Counted from the first letter of the stretch, positions 44,301 to 59,300 are shown. The stretch: 64,000 nucleotides of DNA from Carposina sasakii (GCA_014607495.2 CP053152.1:15545899-15609898), one strand, 5' to 3'. Program-made: numbers and translations. The notes: generated by a model not told the origin, from the letters alone.

Positions 44301-47300
44301 TGAGTGTACTAATATAATAAGTGTTATGTGGTTCAATGTATAGTACGACTACGATGTATGATAATCGGATGTTTTGTTGTATGTATTAGACTTTGTACTT
44401 TCTATATGTTATTTTCCTTCTATTTTTATGGTAAAGGTAAAATCTTTTATGTGTAACAAGAGAAATAGACAAATCAATACTTTCTATTGATAAATCCACT
44501 CTCGATCGACAGGGACAGAGCCGCGTCCCACGTGGGAGTCGTGCCAGCTGGCGGCGCGGCGCTGCGTGGCGTACGTGCGCGCCGCGGCCGCGCAGCTGGC
44601 GAACCCCGCCGCCGCGCTGCCGGCGCGCGCGCAGGCCGACAAGGACGACTTCGAGTGGGCCGCGCCGCTGCACGTGCTGCGTCCGCTGCGCGAGGTACGT
44701 GCCCTCTACCTATTCATTAATATAACTACATATTAAAAAATTCAAGATGAGAGAGGAATAAAGTTAGTAGTATTTCTATATTTAAGACACCGAATTGGTG
44801 AAATTGGTGTTAGTTACGTCGATTTTTCTCAGCTATTACAAAACATAAAAAAAATATTTGATAATAGAATTCTTCATTATATTGTCTTACTTTTCGTAGT
44901 TAAAGAAATACGATTCGTTAACTTTTTTACTCAACTTTTGTATCAAAAAACTTGTCCTAAAACACTCTAAAAACGTTTGAAAAATAATGTGTAGTTTTTC
45001 AGTAAAACACAAAAATGTGTTTTGTCGCTTACGCTCTTTTATATTAATTAATTAATTTATTAATTTATTTATTTACGGAAGTAATACAGCCATTACAATA
45101 TTAAATAACTTAAAATTAAGTTTAGTCTTCGCTCATATTTGTATGGAAACAAACTTACCTCAGTCGGCCTCCGGTTATGATCTTAATCCGCTCACACGCA
45201 CGTCAAAATATACAAGCGCCCATCACTTCACCAGAATAAAAGGTTCCCCTGAATACAGGTGGCGATGCGCAGGGTCCCGCTAAGCAGCCCGGCGACGCCC
45301 CCGGAAGCCCCGGGCGCGCCCTCCGGCCGCAGCATGCTAGTGCAGTTCTTCCCGCTGTGGTGGGGCTGGTACGCCACGCCCCCCGCGCGCCCCGCCGCCG
45401 CCCCCGCGCCCCCCGACGCCCCCCTGCCGCCTCCGTTGGAGGAGGAGATACTGGACGCGCTGGCGGACTCCATCGAGAACAATACGCTGCTGAAGAGAGA
45501 TACCGTGTTTGGACAGTTCGAGTTTGTGATGAATAAGGGCAGCTTGAGTCTGCGTACTGATGATGCTGATAGTAGGTGAGTTGTTAGGGTTATTGATACC
45601 ATTTTTTTGTAAATTAGTTCACGTAATTTATTCTTGCAAGTGTATATTGAGTACTAAATGTTTGTGTGTACCTTTAGTGGGGGGGGTTTAGAGGTGCAGT
45701 TCTCGCAGGTGGTGGGGGGCGCGGAGTGGCGGCCGCGGGGTGGTGCGCACGCGCTGCGCCTGAGCCTCGGGGAGCTGCAGGTGCGCTCCGCCGTGCAGCC
45801 GCGCTCGCTCTACCCGGTCATCGCCGCGCCCGCGGTAAGTGCGGGGCGGGGGTGCGGGGCGCGGGGCGGGGCGGGGCGAGCTGCAGGTGCGCTCCGCCGT
45901 GCGTGAAATGAGTTAGTGCAGGTGCGCTCCGCCGTTTCTTTGGCTGCGGGGCGCGGGGCGGGGCGGGGCGAGCTGCAGGTGCGCTCCGCCGTGCAGCCGC
46001 GCTTCTACCCGGTCATCGCCGCGCCCGCGGTGAGTGCGGGGCGGGGGTGCGGGGCGCGGGGCGGGCGGGGCGATGATGCAGGTGCGCTCCGCCGTGCAGC
46101 CGCGCTCGCTCTACCCGGTAATCGCCGCGCCCGCGGAGAGTGCGGGGCGGGGGTCAAAATCATCGCCGCGCCCGCGGTGAGTGCGGGGCGGGGTGAGCTG
46201 CAGGTGCGCTCCGCCGTGCGTGAAATATTAGGATTGAAATGATGATCTCAAAATTGGGATAAAGCTATCTATAATGTGGTCGATAGAAAGGTAATAAGCT
46301 TCACTTTATAAACTTACATCTTACTAGATGGGTATGACATGTTAACCTGCCACCATATTTTACCTAAAACAAAGAAGTGGAGATAGTTCGGAAGAGGAGC
46401 CATTAGATATCAGGATCTATTGACATTACATATTTGAAAACAAATATAAGTAATATTATCAGGGTATAATCCGCGCGGGTGTGGGCGGAGTGAGCAGTGC
46501 GGCGCGGGGACAGGAGCCCCTCCTGCAACTCAAGTACGAGAAGAAACCTATTGGACTCAACTGTGACTACAAGTAAGTGTGCTCTCGTTAATATTTTATT
46601 AACAAGTTATTAGTTATTTAGCTAACTTTACACGCCCTAACTCTACAAACAGGGCTTAACTTCACCAACTCTACACCTCACTCAAAATATGTGTCTTACA
46701 CTCGGTAAGTTTCTTGGACTGTCGTAAAGGGCTTTATGTAAATACGTAAGTATATAGTACATTAACGTAAACGTTAGAGTTTAACGTGGACGTATTTGCA
46801 CAGGTTATGGGTGAAGTCCACCTCGCTGGAGGTTGTGTACTGTAACGCGACGGTGCGATGGGCGCAGCAGTTCCTGGCGGCGCCGTGGGCGGGGCTTCCG
46901 GCCGAGGAGGCGGGGCTTCTAGCCGAGGAGGCGGGGCCGGCGCCAGGGGGGGCGGGACCGGGCGGCGCTTGGGGCAAGTGGGCGCGCACGCAGGTCGGCA
47001 ACTGGGAGAAGATTATGAGACCGGTGAGTTGATTGATGCGGTAATGGTGTTTGATTAATTGATTTTAATATAAAAGTAAATGCTGTTAAGTTTGGTAATT
47101 CTTTAAATATTTTTTGTGTTGTACTTTGTGATTGTAGTAAAATTTGCTTCATAAATCAATAAAATTACTTTCCGACTTTTTGTGAAGTCGTTTGCTTGGC
47201 TGGGCGTAATGCTTAATTTTCATGTAACTCTGTATGGATTGTAGAAAGCATAGAATAGACAGTGAACACAAAATCTTTACAAATCACTTACCTTCTCAAT

Positions 47301-50300
47301 GAACACACTTTGATTGGTCCATGGAGTTTTAATCTTCTAGACCTTAACACATTCAGTGCCGGCGACTACGTATTTGCGTCTTTTAGACTTTCTAGAGGTG
47401 CCCCTGACGCTTATTTGCGTCCTCGCATTAGGCGCTGACGTGATGTCGGCACCCTTAGAAAATCTGCCGGCAGCGAATGTGCGAGTTAGTCTGTAAGCAT
47501 GGACACTTGTGTCAGGGCACGCGCAAGTCGTGGCACGTGGAGCTGGACGTGTCGGCGCCGCAGATCCTGCTGGCCGAGGACGTGTGCGAGCGAGACAGCG
47601 CGCTGCTGGTGGTGGACTTTGGCCGTCTGCGCCTCGCCAACGCGCCTGCGCCCGCGCCGCCGCCGCCCTCCGGAGACACGGATGATGAGGGTAATCAGAA
47701 ATATAGCCATAGCATTATGCAAATTAACTAAAAATATAGGTACATTCCCTATAAACCTACAATTTATTTTTAAATGAAATGGTCCCTCGAGCCGGATAGA
47801 ATAAATCTTTGAAGGCTATAATATAGTATAGTGTATCTCTATTGTCCATGACCAGAGATGTTCATGACGCCGTGCTCGACGCCCCCCGCCAGCCCGCAGT
47901 CCCCGGCCGCCCCCTGCGCCGCGCTGCCGCCCGCGCACGCGCCGCTCGACGCCGAGAACTTGCACACTAGTCTTTATGACAGGTAAATTAACATGTTAGT
48001 TCTCGTACGCGAGAGATTTTTTGCCTATTTCAAATTAAATCCTCAATAATTGTTTTCATACAAAATTTCAAAATTGGAATGAAAAAAATCCGAGATTCTT
48101 ACTAATATCCTGTTGACATTGGCCGTTAGATATTCAGCCTATTAATGAAGTGAACATTGTGATCGATTTTGACCGTCACATTTAAGCCTAAGTTTAGATT
48201 TAAATTTGTCATATCTGTCCCTCTCCATTGTTCATAATAAATGCATGAGTCGGAAAGGGACAGGTATGACTAACTTTAGATGTGATGGTTAGAATCGACT
48301 ATATTATGTCTACACTTCAATATTATATGTTCATGTAACTTGAACTGTGATTTCAGATACATGGTGGAATTAAGTTCTCTTCAGATTCTGGTGGGTCGTG
48401 CGCGAGATAACTGGAAATACGCGCATGGTCGTGCGTCTTCTGCGTTACATCTGCTGGACCGATTTAGCATATCACTGCAGGTATGCCTTGTAATCATTAT
48501 AACAAATATTTTACTTTGATTTTTTTTTCAGGATATAGTAGTTGATAATGCAATTCTGATTATTTAATATTCAGATTTGAAACCTAATGTCTAACCTAAC
48601 CGAGTATCCTAGATGGGATGGCCTATCTATTTTATTTTATGGTTATCTATACAGGGTGATTTTTGTTCGTCAACGTTCCTGAAAACTACGGAATCTCCTC
48701 ATCATCACGATCATTTTTCTCCATGTAAGCATACCTGGGAAGTGTCTGGTTTCCAAAATATTAGGGTCCAAAGTTGAGTAAATAGACTGCGTTTTTCTGC
48801 ATAAATGCACATTGACGCTCGTAGCAAGATTTTTTCACGAGAAATAATTAAAATCTGTCTATGAAAAAACTAGCATAAACACTGGACACTACAAATTTCG
48901 CCCGATTAAGTAATTAAAAATTTTTTTTCAAAAAAATTTACATCGTTTCCCAGCATTTTTTACCCTTCGTTAATGGTGGCAACGAAAAAACACCCTGTAT
49001 TATGGTTGAATATCTACAGGTGCTTCTCTTCCCGGGTATAAAAAATAAAATAAAAAAAGAAGTGGCACCATGTGGTTCTATCGGCCCTTGGTGCTCTGCC
49101 TACCCCGTAAGGGATAAAGGCGTGATTATATGTTATATATGTATATTATGGTTATTTTAGGCTGAGCTTTTACTATATTTCTGCCAGGTAAATTTATCTA
49201 TAGGTGATAGCACAATGGTTACAACGTGTGTACCTATTTCAGTCACAAGGCGTAAGTTTGATCCCAGTCGCGTGTCTCTATACAACTGAATTTATTTCAT
49301 GTACGGATTTTAATACACTAAAATAATAACCACTTATCTGTACAAGAGGAGGGTTTGCGTCAGGCAGACAGCGGGCCGTAAATGAAACGCCAAATCGTTG
49401 CCGAAATAGGTTTCGAAATATACAGGGTGTTTTTTCGTCGTTAACGTTTCCGTTTATTTTTTGCATAAACTAACTGTAATTCCATGTAATAGAGTACGTA
49501 CGTAATACGTACCTTTTCTAAACGGTGGCAACCAAAAAAGCACCCTGTGTAATGGGATAAGCAAATGATTATGCAAACTTGTCTGTAAAACACCACTCCA
49601 TGCGGTAATCCTTCCCCTGGATGCAGGCGGAGCGGCGCGTGGTGGCGACGCTGGACCCGCAGTTCCCCGTGCAGACGCTGTGCGGCTCGCTGCCCGCGCT
49701 GGTGGCGCACGTCAGCGAGGCCAAGCTGCAGGCGCTGCGGGCCGTGCTGCGCGCGCTGCCCGACTTCAGGTCAGTGTGTTCCCCGAGCTCGGGTCAGTGT
49801 GCCTCGACCTCAGTCAGTGTGTCCTCCATTAGGTCAGTGTGTCCCCCACCTTGGTCAGTGTGCTTCCGACCTCAGTGTGTGTCTCCACCTTAGGTCAGTG
49901 TGCTTCCGACCTCAGGTCAGTGTGTCCCCCACCTTAGGTCAGTGTGCTTCCGATCTCAGGTCAGCGTATCCCCCACCTTAGGTCAGTGTGCTTCCGATCT
50001 CAGGTCAGTGTGTCCCCCACGTCAGGTCAGTATGCTTCCGATCTCAGTTGAGTGTGTCATCCACCTTAGGTCAGTGTACTCCGGGGGCCCTTCCTCACTT
50101 TTCCGATTTATTAAGGGGAGAGGTGAAGGTCAGTGAGGGACACGGATTAAGATAATTAGAATGGAGTCAAGACAACTTGCGCACAGGAAGCAGTAAAAAA
50201 GACCATGTGCTGGACTAACTTATATTGCACCATATTACCAAGTTAGTCCCCCACGAGATCAGGTCAGTATTAAGCTATTTCAAGTTTCTGTTTCGGCTTT

Positions 50301-53300
50301 GACTATTTCTTTTTGATGACATTATCGTGTGTCGTGCAGCGGCGCGGCGGCGGCGGCGGGCGCGGCGCGTTCGCGGCGCGGCTTGGACGCGGACGAGGCG
50401 GGCGCGGGCGCGGACGAGGGCGCGCGGGGCGCCACGCTGCTGCAGCTGCAGTTCGCCATCGACACCCTGTCGCTAGAGGTACCTGTAGCTCAAGCTTTCC
50501 TAGGTGTCGACAATTTAGCGGCGGCCTTGTTGTCACATTATGTCTTCCGACCTATTTCGATCATGACGGCCGATCTTAACGAATCTAACAAATTGAAAGT
50601 TATCCGATAGGACAGCGCAGGACGAACAGTTTTACATGCTTTCCGAGGTTGACGTGGGCGTGTCGCTATCCGTGCAGACTATAGCCGTGTCCCCCCCAGG
50701 TGCAGTCCCTCGGCCGCAGCATCCTGGAGGTGCAGGTGTCGGGCGTGCGGCTGGCGCTGGGCGCGCGTGCCCGCGATGTGGGCGTGTCGCTATCCGTGCA
50801 CTCGCTGCTGCTGGTGGACGCGCTGCAAAACTACGGGCCCGACTTCGAGCTGCTGGTGGCCAGCCATCGCCATGTCGGGTCAGTGCCTCTATCATGAGAA
50901 TGTCACAAACCGTGCAATAAGAAGCTATTCAAACAATTGGCTTATGATGTCATCATCATCATTATCAGCCATGAGAAGTCTACTACTGAACATAGGCCTC
51001 CCCCAGCAACCTCAACTCCGATCTGTCGGAAGCGGCCTGCATCCAACCGATACCCGCGACCTTGGCTAGGTCGTCCCCCCATCTCGCAGGTGGCCTTCCC
51101 ACGCTACGCTTGCCGATGCGTTGTATCCATAGAACCTTTCGGCTCCATCTGCCATCGGTTTTTCGAGCTATGTAAATTTTAGGTACTTTTTATTTATTGC
51201 CATGTGTCTTTACATTTGGTGCTGTGTGTCGAGTGGTAATTCTGGAACCGTTTGCTTCCAGAATGGACACGGCGTCGGGCAGCATCCTGGGCTCGGAGCC
51301 GACGTCGCCCACGTCCCCCGCGTCCCCCGGCGGCTCCGCCTCGCTGGCGCACCCGCTGCTGCTGTCGCACGCGCTGCGCGAGCTCGCGCCCGACCACAGC
51401 TGTGAGTGCGCCCCGTGGCCCCTCTGCGACGTCGCCACGTCCCCCGCTGTTTCAAACTGTGTAATGTTAATAATAACACCACTATAACCAACAATACTTC
51501 CGATACTAACACGTCAACCTCCCCCCAGTTTCCACCGAGGGCACGGAGCGCGCCTCGCCCGCGCCCAGCTGGAACCTGTCCGGGTTCGGCTCGGGCTGGG
51601 GCGGCGCGGAGTGGGCGGCGCCCGCGCTGGCGGCGCCCGCCTGGCCCGGCGGCGCGGACTGGGCGGCGCCCGGCGCGCTGGACTCGGAGGCGCTCATCGC
51701 GGTCGAGCTGTGCATCGTCAAGGGCGACGCCGATGGAGAAGACCTCCGGATTGCTAATATACTATTTAATAATTTGGATATTACGGGTGAGCTCTTCGTT
51801 TATCCCACTTATGTGTATTTCAAATATTATTACACTTTGGTTAACGTACAATAAAGATAAAAATGCATATAATCGTTAACATTGATATATTTATAATAAT
51901 GTTAAATTACATTGAAACAAAAAGTTTAATTGTTACTCTGTAAAGAGAAATTTATTTTATGAATTTTACAACCATTTTACACAAGTTATTTTTATCAAAG
52001 ATTTATACACTTATGTACTAAGTAATTTGTTAATCACTAACATGTAAAGAGAAACAACATTAAAAGCTTCAAAAATTATGAAATTGTTTCCTTTAAAATC
52101 CACATTAAAGTTTTACTGTAAAAAAGGCCAGTCACCATTTTGCATTTCTAGCAAAGACATAGGTCATGAAAACTGCCAACATAGATGATATAATATTTTG
52201 ATGTAAAACGTCTACGCGAGTAATTCAAATTAAATGAAGAGTACAATAGCCTCATTAATTACATATTTTCTGAGAAAATGTCTTTTAGTACTTTGTATTA
52301 TATGTATAGACAAACAGTTGGATGGATGGTATAGATAGACATGTTTACCTTATTTATTTGTAGACTGAGCGTTGTGAGAATTTCTTAGAATTTCTTAAAA
52401 ACCTTTCGTATACTTACCCAAATGTTTCTTTACAGCCAATCAAGAGACTATAGTGGAGCTAATTGGCTTCTACCAGCGCGTGATGGGGCCGAAGAAGCCC
52501 CCCGCCCCGCCGCCCCCCAGTGCGCCTACACCACCGCCTGCAGAGGAAGAGGGGAAGGTAACTTTACGAACTTTATTTTATTGCTATTTCATGTGTTCAC
52601 CTAATATCTATTTAGTCACTTATATAAAATCTGTTACGGTTTGTCTGGAAGACAAAATCCCGCTAGGTGGCGCTGCAATCGGCAGGCTGAGTACGTAACT
52701 TGACCGTACGTAAGATCTGAGAAGTAGTAATGCATGTATAAGTGTGCGGAGCGAGTGCGGGGCGTGGGAGGACACTTTCCCACTTGCACCACGCAGTCGC
52801 CCTTTCACAATTTCCGTTATCGCATTGCTATCTACAATAATGACGATTTGTTTATCTTTTTTAACATGACATAACTTTTCCAGAAAGGGGTGCGCACGGA
52901 GATCACGTTCGACTTCCACCGGCTGGGGGTTCTGCTGCTGCGTGCGGCCGTGCAGGACGGAGCCGCCGTGGCGCGCAAGATCGCCACCGCCAGCGTGTGC
53001 GAGGCGCGGATCCAGGCCACGCTCGGTACGCACTCTACACGCACGTGCCGTGTGGCAGCGCTGCGGTGATTTCAACTGTCAATAACGCATGCGTCAGGGG
53101 CGTGCTTCACGTACGCTTAATGAAAGCATAGAGGAATAAGATCTATGATTAAAGAAAAACGTCACAGTGTAGACATAGCTTATGATTGTAAACGTGTGTG
53201 GCCAGACGGCGGCTGCATCGAGGCGGGCGGGTCGCTGGGCGGCGTGCACGTGGTGTCGCTGTGCGAGGGCGCGGGCCGGCACACGCGCGTGCTGTCGGCG

Positions 53301-56300
53301 GGCCGCGCGCCGCCCGCGCCGCCCTCCGCGCCGCCCTCCGCGCCGCCCTCCGCGCCGCACGCCGCTCACGACACAGACCGCGCGCTACAGTTCACGCTAG
53401 CGCGGACTGTAAGGGAGAAAGGGGATGACACAGGTATGATTATGTAGGGACATCATATCCTTTGGCGTCTTGAACATGATGGATAGTGACGAAGGTCTTT
53501 TACATACCTAAATAAGACATAAACGTCATTTAAATATCTAAGGTAATATTATTTACTCACATGTTGAATGGTTCACATGATATGATGGCAAAGGTCATAC
53601 ATTTTTATATACCTTAATTAAGCATATTTCAATTTTTTAATTTTAAATGGTAAAGCGTTAAGATTTGACATAGCAAGATGTGCGTCAAAAGTTAAAGAGG
53701 TTTTACTAGCATATCACAATGAAACACTTATGAAAACACATTTATTTCATGTCTCTTTCTAACACCAACTGCCTATTGAGTCGGACATTAAGAGTCCATT
53801 TTGTGTTGAAACCTAAAATGTAAAAGCCTCTAACGAGTACATCGTGTGACGTGCCGGGCCGCGCGCAGGCGTGTCGGTGTCGGTGTGCGTGCGCGTGGCG
53901 AGCGTGTGGGCCACGCACTCGAGCGCGCTGCTGCGGGAGCTGCGCTCGTGTCTGTCGGAGTTCACGCAGTACCTCTCCAACCTGGCGCGCTCCATCCGCG
54001 CGGCGGCGGCCGACATGGCGCTGGGGCTGGTCGCTCCGAGGTATGTACTTTGTGATTTATCCACATTGCATACCCTGTCTATTTGCACCTCGCCGGAATG
54101 TGTGACGTAATCGAGGCGAGGTGCCTATTTATTATTGTTTTAAGTATCACTTTTGTGTATCTATGATCTCCTAGAATAGTGCTGTTATCATATAGCGTTC
54201 CGTGTTGACGCAAAAAAAATGCTATATTTACGGTGCCAACTCTGTCAGTTCTTTCATGATCGCAATATGACGGTACCGTCGTCTTAAGTCAGTGCTTAGC
54301 CCGGGTTGATTGCGTTGTTTGTGCGCAGAGGCGAGTCGATGTACGTGCACACGCACACGCCGGAGGGCGTGTCCCCGCGGCGCCGCACCGTCAGCCTGGG
54401 CGCCTCCGCCGACGACAGACCCACCACCATCGTGCTCAGGTTTCAGCTTACTATTTGCCTAAATAGCTTTTTATTGTTGCCCGCGACTCTATACTACAAA
54501 TTTTTCTATCTAGACGAATGTATGATTGTTTCTTTGTTTGTATCCCTAACAATGTTATTATATTTCGTTAAAATCGGTAGAGTTATTATAGCGCAAAGCT
54601 TGTGCAGGATTAACTTACAACAATTTTTATTTATTTTATTTACAAAAATCCACAGCATAATACAATAGCACCACTTTTGTATGTATTTACTTACATATAT
54701 TTCTTTGGCACGCTCTAGATAGACTTCTAGAGCCTAGACGACTTGTTACATGTAAGTTTGATAAGTATCATTAGATTCTTCATGACTGAAATCATAACGC
54801 AGTCGGTTTTTTTAAAAGCAAATGTTTTTATTTGTAGAACGACTAGGAACACGTTTTTTATATGGATAATCAGTAAATGAGTGGTAATAGTCGTACACTC
54901 TTCGCTAGTGTGAGCGTGGAGTTGGAGTCCCCGGTGGTGGTGGTGCCGCGCGCGGCGCTCAGCGGACAGGTGCTGGTGGCGCGCCTGGGCCGCATGGTGC
55001 TGACCACGGCGCCGCCCGCCGCACCACCCGGCACGCCACCCGCGCCCTCGCCGCCCGCCCCCACCCCCGCGCACGCGTCCTACCATATACGCGTCACGGA
55101 TATCTCGCTGGTTACTGTGAGTTGCTGCGTTAATACTTGTTTAATTGTGTGTTTCTTTAGGTTTTTTCTTTAATGTAGGTACATGCTTAAGTATTTCAAA
55201 TGTATGTCATATGTTATGACTGACGCTGTTTAATGGCCGTGGATGATTGAATTTTAAAACGTTATTGTTTACGAATCATGATTTTAGCATGCTTCTGTCG
55301 CATGCCTTTGATGCTGATTTTCGAAAAGTTTTCCACAAAGTGATAAAAATTTTATGAATATTAAATGTGATTTCAATGAATGTTCTTATGTAAAATATTA
55401 ATAGACAGTCGCCATTTCTCTCAGTTGGACGTGACCGAGAAACTGAAGTCAGTAGCTCTAACGGCGGAGAGTATGGAGCACATTTACGACGTGTCTGCCG
55501 GCGAGCCCGTGCTGCACAACACGGCGCTGCAGCTTACTGTGGACTATTGTAACCTGGACGAGGAGAGCAGACATGTGAGTCACTGCCTCTATTCCTAGAT
55601 TCTATGGAAAATGGCACATGTAATTTTGTCGTCAAAATTTAACTATATTCATAAAAAAATTGTAAATTATATAAGCAGCATATTCGCCTTAACTTTGTAA
55701 CTCAAATTATCCTGTGATCAGAGAGCCTATCTGAAGAATAAAGTTTGTCTTTCTCTAAAACTTAATTAAGGTAGGGAGACAGCATTAACTTTATCCCTTA
55801 GAATCGCGACATAGTGCAGTATATGTTTGAAAATAAATAAACACTGTGGGGGTGGTGAAAAGTGAAGCGCTTCCGGCCCCACCGGGCCGCTAGTTGTTGT
55901 GTGGCCCATGTATATATTACAATCTTTGTGAGAAACTTCGATATCGCGTTCTAGGATTTCGCATTCGACTGTGGTTCTCTCCTGCATCCGATCTTGGCTC
56001 CGCTACAACACACTTATATTTCCTGTGAGTATTCTCATATCTGTGCCTGTGACAACAACGTTTGTTTCACTGTGTTTCGTAATTTTGCACACGTCTAAAA
56101 TTATAAAGCGAGCGAGAATTACAAAGTTAGGGCCGATTTTACATCCAAGTTTCACGATAAAATGTTAATTAAATAGTACTCAATTTCCCTCCCCCCAGCT
56201 AAGCATCCGCGGCAACGTAGTGGGTCCGCTGTGTGTGTCGGCGCGGCGCGCGCAGTACGAGCAGCTGCTCACCACGGCGCAGGCGGTCGTCACGCGCGCG

Positions 56301-59300
56301 CCGCCCGCTGCGCCGTCCGCCGCGCCGCCCCAGCCGCAGGTATGTATATACTGATTCTGAGCCTAAATGCACATTAGCTGTCTTTTTAAGAATAACTAGT
56401 AATTATCATTCAAAGAAATTGTTTAGTGAAACATTTTCTTTAAAGTAACACTAGTGGAACCAACTTCGAATGCTTATATTTATCTAAACTACTCAAAGTT
56501 TACATTAAATAAAATAGACCAAAAAGTTTTGCTTACTATTGTTGTCACGCTACTTTGTGCACACGTGACAGAGCGCGGAGCAGCCGGCGCCGGGCGTGGT
56601 GGCGGTGCCGACGCTGGCGCTGGACCCCGCGCTGCGTGCCGCCGTGCTGGCCGTGCCGCCGCCGCGTGTGCCGCCGCCGCCACCCGCCGCGCCGCACATG
56701 CCGCTCACCGGTAATCTATTTACGATGCCTAACTTGGCGTTTTTGGGGCGAGAAGGATTTCGGGAATGACCTCTTTGACAATAAAATTATAATGTGTTTT
56801 TTTGCGCTCTACTTTACGCTTGTTGATAGGTATTCTACTTTTGACTGTAGTTTATCTAGATGCCCTAAGAACTTATTCTATGTTTCTTTTAATATTTTGT
56901 TATACGCCATCTGCATGCGAAATTGTAGCGTATTGAGTTTGGTTGTTTTCACTGTTCTTGTATATCTCCGCCCCGCAGTCCGCTTCGAGGTGTGTTCCCT
57001 GACGGTGGAGCTGATCGCGGACCTGGGCGAGGGCGAGCGCCGCCTGGTGGCGCTGTGCTTCGCGCAGTTCCGGCTGCGGCACCGCGCCGCCCGCGTCGGC
57101 GCCACGCAGCTGCAGGTGCGGCCGAGCGGACCGAGCCGTGTCGCTTACACTGCACGAAGCTTTCACAGGTTATGTATCTTATGTGCTTTCCCCAGGTGTC
57201 GCTCCACTCCATAACCATGGAGGACCTGACCGTGGAGCCGGACTCGAAGCACCGGCTGCTGCTGGTGTCGCACGCGCCGCCCGCGCCCCGCACCGCGTAC
57301 GTGTCCGCGTCGTGCCCCGACCTGCGCGCGCCGGCCGCGCCCGCGCTGCAGCGAGCGCGCTCGCTCCCCGCGCAGCTGCACGCGCCTGACAGAGAGGTTA
57401 GTGTCTCAAGATCGTAATTTTCCGGATAAATCCTTTTATCTTACACTAGTGGCCCGCTCTCGCTTGGCTTCGGTACATCGCGGTTGTCGTAAAAAAAAAA
57501 TGAATTCCGGGAAATCCGTTCCTAGTGCTTCCTCGGGGTCCCTAATGAACATATATGCCCAACTTCAGATTCATGTGTGTAGCCGTTTTGCTAAAAAAAA
57601 TCCCGTTGGTCCCCTTCCCGTGGAAATTTCGGGTACTCCGATCTTAGTGCTTCCTCATAGTCCCTAATCCGATTTCTGCTTCATAAAAATAGCGGTGTTC
57701 GTGAAAATTTTGAGTTCCCGTTTGTCCCCTTCCCGTGGGAATTTCGGAAATCTGTTCTTAGCGCTCCCTCGCAGTCCCTAATCAACGCACAGGTCTGAAT
57801 TTCAAATTCATATGTATCGCGGTTGTCGTAAAAAAAAAATAATTCCCGTTTGTCCCCTTCCCGTGGGAATTTTGGAAAATCCGTTCCCAGTGCTTCCTCG
57901 CTGTCCCCAATGAACATATATGCTCGATTTCAGCTTCATATGTATAGCGGTTTTCGTAAAAATTATGAATTCCCGTTTGTCCCCTTCACCGTGGGAATTC
58001 GGAAAATCCGTTTTTAGTCTTCCCTCGCTGTCCCCAATGAACATATATGCTCGATTTCAGCTTCATATGTATAGCGGTTTTCGTATAAAATATAGAATTC
58101 CCGTTGGCCGCCTTCCCGTGGGAATATCGGGAAATTCTTATAGCCTATGTTCATCCAGGTCCAATAAGGATTCTAACGGTGAAATAATTTTTTAAATCGG
58201 TCCAGTAGTTTCGGAGCTTTATTCGCTGCAAATAAACAAACATACAAACAATCAAAGTTTATCTGTTTATAATATTATTATTATTCCCTTTATTTATTAT
58301 TATTTTTCTTATGTTTTTACATTTTTAAATATGAATATATTACATATAAAAGTATGAAATTAACATTTAAAAATATAAAAAAACAGCGCTACGCCTGCAG
58401 CGGGAGTAAGTTCCATGCTACCGGCGGTCAGGGTCCCAGAGAGAGAAACCTCCTCACGATGCGTGCCGTGTCGCGGAGTACCGCCTTCTGTATCTGACTC
58501 CCGATCCAGCTGCCTAGCGAGAGTCTCTTGAGGTGTTGGTCGGGGCTCTTCGCTATTAAACCGTTGACTGTAACAATCCCGGTCCTTTGAGAGGCGTGCA
58601 ACGGGCCGTAAGCCAAGATGTAGAGGCCCTTTTAAGAGAACTTTAATATGGTGTGGGATGCACATGGCGGATATCATCACCGAGCGCACAATATGATACA
58701 CCCGGTGATGGTCCCCGCCATGTGCAAAGACTATTGGAGTGCAGATCTACGTCGTGCGATGGAAAACTAAGGTCATGGGCTATGGGGTTGAATGTTTAGT
58801 CTCAAAATTGTGAGATAGCAGGCGGTGACTTGCCGCCCGTAATTTAAGGCCATGAGGTGGGGCTTCCCATAAGTGGCGCATGCCAGGGAGGCAACACCGG
58901 CGCGGGCGGCTAAGGGTTCAGAGAGGTGAGACTGCGGGGCGTGAACGTCAGTTACCCCCGGCGTTATGACATTTTACAATTCCACCCTGGAGCAAAGGTT
59001 CCGCTCTTGCGCTGTTCCCTCCTAGCCGGCCAATGAAGGCAAGCTAAGAGTCGAGGGCCAAAGATGGTAAAGTGGCCCTTTGAACTCGGGTCCGTGGTGA
59101 CGCCAATCACCAACAGCTTCGCCACAAAGCTGCCCTGCTGGCTTATTATTATTATTATATAGTATAGATATAGAAGTAAAGATAACTGACCCCAGCACCT
59201 TCTTCCATTCCTCATTAATATTTTTTTTGTTTAGACAAAACGCCTGAAACGCAACAGCAAGTGTGGAGCCACGCCCCCTTGCTCGCCTGAGCTCAACGCA

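Noticed and set aside
45916..46242. 108-codon ORF in Vps13D intron 9 as a new exon
   Set aside because: It is the tandem copy array of exon 9; no acceptor upstream gives the correct phase with a clean junction to exon 10.
49799..50136. Cys/Pro-rich ORFs (CPPLGQCASD repeats)
   Set aside because: Translations of the splice-donor minisatellite, not protein genes.
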